Assembly: GCA_036504075.1 (NCBI GenBank)
Contig: DASXVX010000022.1
Coordinates: 1 to 64,000 of the forward strand
Source of the DNA: DASXVX01 sp036504075
GTDB lineage: Bacteria > Bacillota > Sulfobacillia > Symbiobacteriales > Symbiobacteriaceae
Direction of reading: 5' to 3'
DNA: 64,000 bases
The number at the start of each line of letters is the position of its first letter. Position 1 is the stretch's first letter. The notes under the pieces are model-generated. The model did no database searches. It was not told the DNA's origin and was given only the letters and a program-made list of their open reading frames with translations. Below are positions 58,065 through 64,000 of this stretch, piece after piece. A program made the position numbers and the translations under genes.

Positions 58065-58994
58065 TCACAACGTGAGTTCCCAGGTTTCGCTGATCAAGTC
58101 ATGACCGAAGCTGTGGTGCGGTTCTGACTGAACCAGGCGAAAGCCGGCTTCGGTATAAATGTGCCGGGCGGCCACCAGCACGCTGTTTGTCCAGAGTGTC
58201 ATCTCGCGGTAGCCGGCTTGCCGGGCGAACCGGATACACTCATCCACCAGACGTTTGCCAATCCCCAGCCCCCGCGCCTTCGGGTCCACCAGCAGCAGGC
58301 GCAGTTTGGCTGTCGTTTCTGACTTCTTGACGAGAAATACCGAGCCGACGTTCTCCCCTTCCCGCTCGGCAATCCAGCAACGCTCCCGTTTCGGGTCGTA
58401 GTGCTGAATGAATTCCGACACGATGCCTGCCACCAGTGCCTCGAACTGCTCATCCCAGCCGTATTCTTCGGCATACAGGACGCCGTGGCGGTGGACGACC
58501 CAGCCCATGTCGCCGGGCTGGTGGGACCGGAGAAGGTAAGGGACTTTGTGCTCGGGCCGGGCACCAAGGAGGCCTTCGATTGTGTGCATCGCCTCAGTCA
58601 GTCGGTTTTGATCAGCCGTGGACAGCCTGTTCAGCATGGCATCGATCTCATGGTGCGAGCGTGCATTCAGCAGGGCAAATTCGCTCTGCCCCTGCTCCGT
58701 TAACCACAAGACGCTTTGGCGGCCATCGGTTTCGGAGGGTTGCTTGTCGACCAGGCCACTCTTTATGAAACCGCGCAAGATGCGGCTCAGGTAGCCGGCA
58801 TCCAATCCCAACTCGTTGCCCAGCTCCGTCGCCGTGGTTTTCTCATGGTGTGCGAGTTCATAGATCACACGGCCCTCGGTCAGGGAGAACGGGCTTTTCA
58901 ATAACCCGTCGTTCAACACGCCAATCTGCTGGGTGTAAAACCGGTTGAAGCGGCGCACGCTTTCGATGTGGTGAGCGAAGTCTGTCCGGCCCAT
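58065..58994 (-). CDS. MarR-GNAT fusion protein
   Basis: 309 residues, ATG 58994 behind GAGGAGGG. Residues 1-145 are a MarR winged helix (SLTEGRVIYELAHHEKTTAT, then LGLDAGYLSRILRGFIKSGL). Residues 150-309 are an N-acetyltransferase with the acetyl-CoA loop DPKARGLGIGKRLV and KAGF-type end EAGFRLVQSE. In this known architecture the MarR part controls transcription and the GNAT part acetylates a small molecule, possibly the inducer. A dyad at 59049-59063 is the likely operator. Confidence 0.9.
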   Translation of the reverse strand: MGRTDFAHHIESVRRFNRFYTQQIGVLNDGLLKSPFSLTEGRVIYELAHHEKTTATELGNELGLDAGYLSRILRGFIKSGLVDKQPSETDGRQSVLWLTEQGQSEFALLNARSHHEIDAMLNRLSTADQNRLTEAMHTIEGLLGARPEHKVPYLLRSHQPGDMGWVVHRHGVLYAEEYGWDEQFEALVAGIVSEFIQHYDPKRERCWIAEREGENVGSVFLVKKSETTAKLRLLLVDPKARGLGIGKRLVDECIRFARQAGYREMTLWTNSVLVAARHIYTEAGFRLVQSEPHHSFGHDLISETWELTL

Positions 58995-59012
58995 CGTTGC
59001 CCTCCTCACGTA

Positions 59013-59063
59013 AGAATCGGCAAGTATGTTGCTATTGTCAACCATTTGCTTGACTTTGTCAAG
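59013..59063 (-). promoter_or_regulatory. Promoter and candidate operator of the MarR-GNAT gene
   Basis: On the minus strand TTGACA (plus 59036-59041) is 17 bp before GATTCT (plus 59013-59018). Just upstream lies a perfect dyad CTTGAC-TTT-GTCAAG (59049-59063), with a second TTGTCAA half-site overlapping the -35. Confidence 0.6.
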
Positions 59064-59143
59064 ATATCCCGCGCCCGGCCCGACAGAACCAGAATGGACC
59101 CCCCGTCGTCAAATGGGCAGTGCTGTTGCGTGGGGGTGCGTCC

Positions 59144-59947
59144 GTGAATCGTCGCCAATTCTTGCTGGGGGCCGTGGGCGTTTTAGGTGGGCTGGCGGGC
59201 TACGCCTTCGCCCTGGAGCCCAAACAGTTGCGCCTGGAGCGAGTGACCGTGCCGGTGCCCGAATTGGCGGGTCACCTGGACGGCTACACCATTGGCGTTT
59301 TGTCCGACCTGCACCTGGGAAGCCTCGTCTCCGTGGCCTGGGTCAGGAACGCCGCGGAACGACTGGCCGCCCTGCACCCCGACCTGGTGCTGATCGCCGG
59401 CGACATGACCGGCTATGTCGAGACCTACCAGAGCGGGCAGCAACTGATCGACGAGGCGCTGGAGCCGGTCCGGGGAGCCTACGGCGTCCTCGGCAACTGG
59501 GACCGCCTCGTCCCCGAGATCATCCGGCCCCAGAACGCGGTGCGGATGCTGATCAATGCGGGCGTGACGGTGGCGCCGGACCTCTGGCTGAGCGGCCTCG
59601 ACGACGGGCTGTGGGGCAGCCCCAGCATCGACCGGGCCCTGGCGAAAGCGCCGGTGGGGGGCACCCGGATTCTCCTCGCCCACGAGCCCGACTTGGCGGA
59701 CCTGGTGAGGCCGGAACACCAGGTGGCCCTTCAGATCTCCGGGCACTCCCACGGCGGGCAAATCCGGCTGCCGCTGGTCGGGCCGCTCTTACTCCCGCCT
59801 CTGGGCCGAAAGTACCCCGCGGGACTGAACCAGGCCCCGGGTTGCCAGGTTTACACCAGCCGGGGCGTCGGCGTGACCCAGGTGCCGGCCCGCTTCCTCT
59901 GCCCACCGGAAATCACCCTCATTACGCTGAAGCGCCGGGTCGCGTGA
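59144..59947 (+). CDS. Calcineurin-like metallophosphoesterase, exported or membrane-anchored
   Basis: 267 residues from GTG 59144 (GGGGGTG upstream). A short N-terminal signal with RRQFLLGAVGVLGGLAGYAF, Tat-like. The metal motifs are in order: SDLHLG (D and H), IAGDMTGY, GNWDR (variant of GNHD, with Trp for His), and GHSHGGQIRLP. The Trp replacement in the third motif is unusual and may weaken the second metal site. The family is UDP-diacylglucosamine/YkuE-like. Confidence 0.85.
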   Translation: MNRRQFLLGAVGVLGGLAGYAFALEPKQLRLERVTVPVPELAGHLDGYTIGVLSDLHLGSLVSVAWVRNAAERLAALHPDLVLIAGDMTGYVETYQSGQQLIDEALEPVRGAYGVLGNWDRLVPEIIRPQNAVRMLINAGVTVAPDLWLSGLDDGLWGSPSIDRALAKAPVGGTRILLAHEPDLADLVRPEHQVALQISGHSHGGQIRLPLVGPLLLPPLGRKYPAGLNQAPGCQVYTSRGVGVTQVPARFLCPPEITLITLKRRVA

Positions 59948-59981
59948 CCCGGCGCCTTCTTTCGCAGGGTATCTATTCCCG

Positions 59982-60173
59982 ATGCCGAACGGGTGGCTTA
60001 ATCCGTTCAACCTGGCCGGCATCGTGGTCGGAGCGCTGATGCTCCTGCTGATGGGTGCGGTGCTGTTCCGGATTCAGGTGCCGCTGATCACCGGTGAGCG
60101 GACCGCCGTGATCGCTCTCGGCATGATGGTGCTCAAGGTGCTTCTGGCCGTGGTCCGCGGCATGGTTTACTAG
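59982..60173 (+). CDS. 63-residue two-helix membrane protein
   Basis: Hydrophobic segments AGIVVGALMLLLMGAVLFRI and AVIALGMMVLKVLLAVVRGM separated by a short basic loop. The ribosome binding site is weak (AGGG, distant). Family unknown. Confidence 0.55.
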   Translation: MPNGWLNPFNLAGIVVGALMLLLMGAVLFRIQVPLITGERTAVIALGMMVLKVLLAVVRGMVY

Positions 60174-60186
60174 CCGGGCAATCGCT

Positions 60187-60360
60187 GTGACTACGCCGGC
60201 GTTCTACGAAATTCGCATCCGGGGACACCTGGGCAGTAATTGGGTGGACTGGTCTGACGGCCTGCGCGTGCTGGCCAAGGTTCACAACCTGAATCTGGCG
60301 CTGATCTCGGTTAACCGAGTTCCGGCCCGGACGGCAGGCGAAAAGGAGGCGCCGCGATAA
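60187..60360 (+). CDS. 57-residue protein, probably an internally shortened family member
   Basis: Read directly: GTG 60187 to TAA 60360. The text YEIRIRGHLGSNWVDWSDGL continues at once with RVLAKVHNLNLALISVNRV. I recall small bacterial proteins with this start and end but about 20-25 more residues between them, so this copy may carry an in-frame deletion. Weak ribosome binding site (GGGC). Function unknown. Confidence 0.5.
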   Translation: MTTPAFYEIRIRGHLGSNWVDWSDGLRVLAKVHNLNLALISVNRVPARTAGEKEAPR

Positions 60361-60429
60361 CCTCGGCGCCTCTCCGATTCGTGCACCGACGCGCCGTTAT
60401 GCTGGTGCGACGTCATATCGGAGGGGCCC

Positions 60430-60945
60430 TCACGCCGGCGCACCCTCCCGCTCCAGCAGGCGGGACTTCAGGTCCAGCCCGCCGGCGTACCCCCTGAGCT
60501 TGCCGTCGCTGCCGATGACCCGGTGGCACGGCACGAGAATCGGCACCGGATTCGCCCCGTTTGCCGCCCCCACTGCCCGCACCGCCTTTGGCCGGCCGAT
60601 GGTTTCCGCGATCTGGGCGTAGGTCCGGATTTCGCCGTACGGAACGGTGCGGAGCGCCGCCCAGACTTCCCGCTGGAACGGCGTGCCGAAGAGGTCCACC
60701 GGGGTGTCGAAAACCCGCAGGCGCCCCGTGAAGTATGCCTGCAGCTCCGCCGCCAGGTGCGCCAGGCGTCCGTCGTCCCCGACCCGGGCGGCACCGGGCA
60801 GCCACTTATTGGCCCAGGCCTCGCACCAGTCGAGCGGCTCGGTGGCAAACGTCAGACGGCAGAGGCCACCGAGTGAAAACAGGGCCCCGAAGGGGCCGGC
60901 CGGGGTGTCGATCTGTCCGATGATGACCTCAAGTTGTGCGGTCAT
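60430..60945 (-). CDS. ogt: Methylated-DNA--protein-cysteine methyltransferase
   Basis: 171 residues, ATG 60945 behind AGGAGGG. The acceptor cysteine is in PVPILVPCHRVIGSDGKLRG, with the helix-turn-helix segment YAQIAETIGRPKAVRAVGAA ahead of it. Repairs O6-alkylguanine by irreversible transfer to Cys. The usual length for Ogt/MGMT, and single. Confidence 0.93.
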   Translation of the reverse strand: MTAQLEVIIGQIDTPAGPFGALFSLGGLCRLTFATEPLDWCEAWANKWLPGAARVGDDGRLAHLAAELQAYFTGRLRVFDTPVDLFGTPFQREVWAALRTVPYGEIRTYAQIAETIGRPKAVRAVGAANGANPVPILVPCHRVIGSDGKLRGYAGGLDLKSRLLEREGAPA

Positions 60946-61174
60946 GGCGACAGCCCTCCTGTCCATTCAACTGTTGACCCGATCATACCACAGAGTCACA
61001 TATCTATATGTTTCGTGACATTACAAGCGGGTGATGTTCCGGCACATTCCGAACATCGGCGGGCCGTTGATCGTGCACGTCGCTCATGACCGCTTCGGCG
61101 ATCAGCGCCGAGCCAAAACGGCCAGGTTGCGCCTTAGCAAACGAAACGCCCCCGGCAGCCGGGGGCGTCTCGCT

Positions 61175-62158
61175 TTAGCTTGCCTTCGCCGCGCCCGCAG
61201 TCGGGGAGAAGAAACTGAAGCGCCGGGCCACCCGGCCATACAACGACGCTGCCTGCACCTGCAAAATGAAAGCCAGGGTCACGAGAAACGCCGCCTGCGC
61301 GCCGAACAGCGCCAGGGAGGTGCCCAGGGCGATCGACAGGTTCAGCAGGACCGTGCTGTAAATCAGCGTATAGCTGTCTGCCTCACTGAGGAACCACCGG
61401 CCCAACAGCGTGCTGACCGCAAAGCAGACCAGGTAGAACAGCAACAGCGTCAGGAGTCCGACCACGATCGCCTTGGGGTCGGCCAGCAAGTACCGGGCCC
61501 GGGAGGCGGTGGAGATGAATACCACATAGAGCATCGCCCAGACGCTGACTGCGGGCAGAAACGGCTTGATCTGCGCCTGAAATTCCTCCGCCGTGTAGCG
61601 CTTTTGCAGGAACGCGTAAGTAACGGTGCCCAGAATCATGGGCACGATGACCATCATGCCGACGCGGGCCAGCGTCAGGGGGATATCAAGCGGTACCCGC
61701 TGCCCGACCATCACGATCAGGTACAGCGGCATGAGCAGGGAGCCCCCGAGCAGGCTGAGGACCGTGATCCGCACGGCTGCCGGAGCGTTCCCGCCGTTCA
61801 GGACGGTCCACGAAATGGTCATGCCGCTGGTAGGAAGCAGCGAGGCAATGGCCAGCCCGCCCATCATGGCCGGATAGTCGCCCAGAAACCAGCGCCCGAT
61901 CAGCCAGGCCAGCGCCGGCGTGATGACAAAGTTGATCAGGGTGGAGATTGTCATGAGGCGAACGGGCTTCCACGTCAACACGCTCCGCCAGGGAATTCCA
62001 ATCATGATTGGAAAGACCATGAGGAGTACCGCCGGCATTTGCAGTGCCACGATCTGCGGCACCTTCACCACCAGGCCGGTGGTCAGGCCGAGAAGCAATG
62101 CGACGGGTACGACCAGCGCCAGGTGACCGGCAGGGTATAAGACAAGCTTCCTAAGCAC
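61175..62158 (-). CDS. Bile acid:sodium symporter (BASS)-family transporter
   Basis: 327 residues from GTG 62158 (GAAGGAGG upstream). Ten hydrophobic helices; the segment IASLLPTSGMTISWTVLNGG takes the place of the conserved crossover motif, and FGAQAAFLVTLAFILQ ends the protein. Similar proteins are annotated as arsenic-resistance or organic-anion transporters; the Acr3 cysteine signature is absent. A CsoR-like operator overlaps its promoter (62204-62218). Confidence 0.8.
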   Translation of the reverse strand: MLRKLVLYPAGHLALVVPVALLLGLTTGLVVKVPQIVALQMPAVLLMVFPIMIGIPWRSVLTWKPVRLMTISTLINFVITPALAWLIGRWFLGDYPAMMGGLAIASLLPTSGMTISWTVLNGGNAPAAVRITVLSLLGGSLLMPLYLIVMVGQRVPLDIPLTLARVGMMVIVPMILGTVTYAFLQKRYTAEEFQAQIKPFLPAVSVWAMLYVVFISTASRARYLLADPKAIVVGLLTLLLFYLVCFAVSTLLGRWFLSEADSYTLIYSTVLLNLSIALGTSLALFGAQAAFLVTLAFILQVQAASLYGRVARRFSFFSPTAGAAKAS

Positions 62159-62183
62159 GGGGGAGGCCTCCTTCAATATGGAC

Positions 62184-62220
62184 AGCTTGCTCCTATTATC
62201 CCTTACCCCGTATGGGTATA
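62184..62220 (-). promoter_or_regulatory. Promoter with a CsoR/CstR-like operator
   Basis: On the minus strand TTGCTA and GATAAT are separated by about 18 bp. Between and overlapping them TACCC-N5-GGGTA (62204-62208 and 62214-62218) forms the A/T-plus-G-tract dyad typical of CsoR/RcnR/CstR-family sites. No such repressor gene is in the window. Confidence 0.5.
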
Positions 62221-62311
62221 GCAAGCGATCACTAATGCTCAGGTTTATCGAGTGCCTGCGCCAGGGGAGACTAACGGGCAGAGCATCCACACCTTCAGAG
62301 GAGAAATGCCG

Positions 62312-63934
62312 ATGTCAGAGCAGTCGACCGGGTTCGAGGCCCTGGGCATTGATACCGCCATTATCAAAGCGCTCGAAGAGATGGGCTTCGAGGAGCCCTC
62401 ACCAATCCAATCCGCCGCGATTCCCCACCTGCTGGAAGGCGGGGACCTGATCGGACAGGCGCAGACCGGCACGGGCAAAACGGCCGCTTTCGCCATTCCC
62501 CTGCTGCAACGGCTGCGGCCCGGCGTGCAACGCCCGCAGGCCCTCGTGCTGGTGCCCACCCGGGAACTGGCCCTCCAGGTCGCCGAAGAGTTCGCCAAAA
62601 TCGGCAAGCATTTGCGGGTCCGTGAGCTGGCCATTTACGGCGGTAGCCCCATCGACCGGCAGATCCGGGCGCTGCGGGCCGGGGTCTCCGTCGTAATCGG
62701 CACGCCGGGCCGGATCATGGACCACCTGGAGCGCGGCACGCTCAAACTGGACCAGATTCACATGTTCGTGCTGGACGAGGCCGATGAAATGCTGGACATG
62801 GGCTTCATCGACGACATTGAGACGATCATGGGCCATTTGCCGGCAGACCGGCAGACGATTTGCTTCTCGGCGACCATTCCGGAGCCCATCGTCCGGATTA
62901 CCAAGCGGTACATGAAAAACCCGGAGCGGGTCAGCATCGCCCAACAGGAACTCTCCGCCCCTACCATCGAACAGGCCTATTTCGAAATCCGGGAGCGGGA
63001 CAAGATCGACGCACTGTCCCGGATTCTGGACCATGAGGCCGTTTCCCGCGGCATTATTTTCTGCCGGACCAAGCGCGCCTGCGACGAACTGACCTCAGGG
63101 CTGCAGGCGCGGGGTTACCAGGCGGAAGCGATCCACGGCGATCTCAACCAGCCCCAGCGGACCCGCGTGCTCAGCCGCTTCAAGGAAGGGCTGATTGAAC
63201 TGCTCGTGGCCACCGATGTGGCCGCCCGCGGGATTGACGTGGAAAACGTCACCCATGTCATCAATTACGATATCGCCCAATCGCCGGAACACCACGTGCA
63301 TCGCATCGGGCGCACGGGACGCGCCGGCCGCGAAGGCGTCGCCTTCACCCTGATGCATCCGCGGGAGTTCCGGCACCTGAAGTTGATCGAGCGGGCGACG
63401 AAGGCCCGTATTGCCCGCCGGAATGTGCCCACGGCCACGGACGTGGCGGAACGGACGCTCGACCTGCTGCAAGACCGCATCAGCGGCCTGGTTGCGGAGG
63501 GCGCCGGGCAAGACCCGAAGTACGCCGACATGGCCTCGCACCTCCTGGAAGAGCACGAACCCCAGCGCCTGGTCGCCACCCTGATTTCGGCGATGACCGG
63601 CGCCCGGAGCGTGGCCGAGCCGGAGGCCCGGATGCCCGGCCCCCGACCGGCGCGTGGCGGCCCGGACTTCCCGGAAACCGGCGCGGAGCAGGGCTATGTC
63701 CGGCTCTTTATGGGCGTGGGTTCCCGCGACCGGGTGACGCCGGCCGACTTTGTGCGGACCATCGCCCGCGAGGCCGACATTTCGGGCGGGCTGATCGGCG
63801 CCATCGATATCCACGACAGTTTCACGTTTGTCGAGGTACCCCGTGAGGTGGGCCATACGGTCATGGAAGCGATGAAAAATGCGTCCATTCAGGGACGCAC
63901 TTTCCACGTGGAGCCTGCCAAGCCGGCCCACTGA
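62312..63934 (+). CDS. DEAD-box ATP-dependent RNA helicase with DbpA-type RNA-binding tail
   Basis: 540 residues. ATG 62312 is preferred (AGAGGAGA 8 bases ahead) over 62306. Motifs in order: Q-motif (GFEEPSPIQ), AQTGTGKT (50-57), VPTRELA, TPGR, DEAD (155-158), SAT, ATDVAARGID and HRIGRTGR. Residues about 460-540 form the DbpA RNA-binding fold (YVRLFMGVGSRDRVTPADFV then SFTFVEVPREVGHTVMEAM). Acts in ribosome biogenesis or mRNA decay, especially in the cold; CshA/DeaD type. Confidence 0.92.
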   Translation: MSEQSTGFEALGIDTAIIKALEEMGFEEPSPIQSAAIPHLLEGGDLIGQAQTGTGKTAAFAIPLLQRLRPGVQRPQALVLVPTRELALQVAEEFAKIGKHLRVRELAIYGGSPIDRQIRALRAGVSVVIGTPGRIMDHLERGTLKLDQIHMFVLDEADEMLDMGFIDDIETIMGHLPADRQTICFSATIPEPIVRITKRYMKNPERVSIAQQELSAPTIEQAYFEIRERDKIDALSRILDHEAVSRGIIFCRTKRACDELTSGLQARGYQAEAIHGDLNQPQRTRVLSRFKEGLIELLVATDVAARGIDVENVTHVINYDIAQSPEHHVHRIGRTGRAGREGVAFTLMHPREFRHLKLIERATKARIARRNVPTATDVAERTLDLLQDRISGLVAEGAGQDPKYADMASHLLEEHEPQRLVATLISAMTGARSVAEPEARMPGPRPARGGPDFPETGAEQGYVRLFMGVGSRDRVTPADFVRTIAREADISGGLIGAIDIHDSFTFVEVPREVGHTVMEAMKNASIQGRTFHVEPAKPAH

Positions 63935-63957
63935 GCCTTGGATGCCGCCGAAACTTT

Positions 63958-63995
63958 CAGGGGCCTTCCGCCACGCCGGCGGGAGGCCCTTGTCC
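63958..63995 (+). terminator. Terminator after the helicase gene
   Basis: GGGCCTTCCGCC and GGCGGGAGGCCC form a long stem around ACGCC, then TTGTCC. Confidence 0.75.
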
Positions 63996-64000
63996 ATGGT

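Noticed and set aside
61031..62140. 369-codon plus-strand frame over the transporter gene
   Set aside because: Its composition is Gln/Arg/His-rich with no motif; it is the shadow of the BASS-family gene.

Overview
The window is high-GC bacterial chromosome. It looks like a Gram-positive, endospore-forming, high-GC Firmicute of the Symbiobacterium type (moderate confidence). The support is a YhcN/YlaJ-type spore lipoprotein, purine-rich AGGAGG ribosome binding sites at almost every gene, frequent GTG and TTG starts, near-consensus sigma-A promoters with 17-bp spacers, a class I lysyl-tRNA synthetase, and CoA-linked aromatic/fatty-acid genes. There is no phage, insertion sequence, CRISPR array or tRNA gene that I can support.

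Layout. 1-540: promoters and leader of what looks like an rRNA operon read leftward off the window, divergent from lysS. 540-5300: class I LysRS, spore lipoprotein, BadF/NagK-type kinase, a small CxxC protein and a SufR-like Fe-S regulator. 5360-10800: an operon of a TPR-like protein, PaaX regulator, EthD protein, enoyl-CoA hydratase, PaaG-like isomerase and 3-hydroxyacyl-CoA dehydrogenase; the matching thiolase lies at 13.4 kb beyond an ABC exporter. 14.6-18.5 kb: cupin, an unknown protein, an HtrA-like protein that has lost its catalytic triad, a 25-residue membrane peptide and an intact HtrA. 18.7-22.1 kb: a five-gene 2-oxoacid:ferredoxin oxidoreductase operon. 22.2-30.5 kb: acyl-CoA dehydrogenase-like enzyme, Gfo/Idh/MocA oxidoreductase, a 1020-residue subtilase, VOC protein, cupredoxin, a PAS-GAF histidine kinase and an EVE protein.

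30.6-34.1 kb holds a TetR-controlled ABC-2 efflux operon. 34.2-38.1 kb is a looser region with a metallo-beta-lactamase fold enzyme, a 58-residue membrane protein, a repeat-tailed protein, an E-set-like protein and a zinc-ribbon membrane protein. 38.2-46.2 kb (minus strand) is the central system: a type II DMSO-reductase-family molybdoenzyme operon (small protein, alpha with Tat signal, beta Fe-S, TorD-type chaperone, haem-b gamma, polytopic membrane protein, Mrp-type Fe-S carrier ATPase). A NarL-type response regulator diverges from it at 46.5 kb and could pair with the kinase at 28.6-30.0 kb.

47-54.6 kb contains tandem SDR paralogues, an SDR pseudogene, small membrane proteins, a 44-bp tandem repeat array (about 6 copies, two dyads per unit, with a compensated change), a hidden 28-codon hydrophobic peptide whose ribosome binding site sits in a hairpin (type I toxin-like), and an MFS transporter. 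54.6-57.9 kb is a MacB/LolCDE-like ABC operon with a DUF4418-like gene. 58-64 kb has a MarR-GNAT fusion, a metallophosphoesterase, two tiny genes, a methylguanine-DNA methyltransferase, a BASS-family transporter with a CsoR-like operator, and a DEAD-box helicase with a DbpA-type RNA-binding tail.

Most promising for a second look: the 44-bp dyad array, the molybdoenzyme operon with a Cys in place of the usual FS0 histidine ligand and unusual accessory genes, the catalytically dead HtrA next to a live one, and the 28-residue toxin-like peptide.
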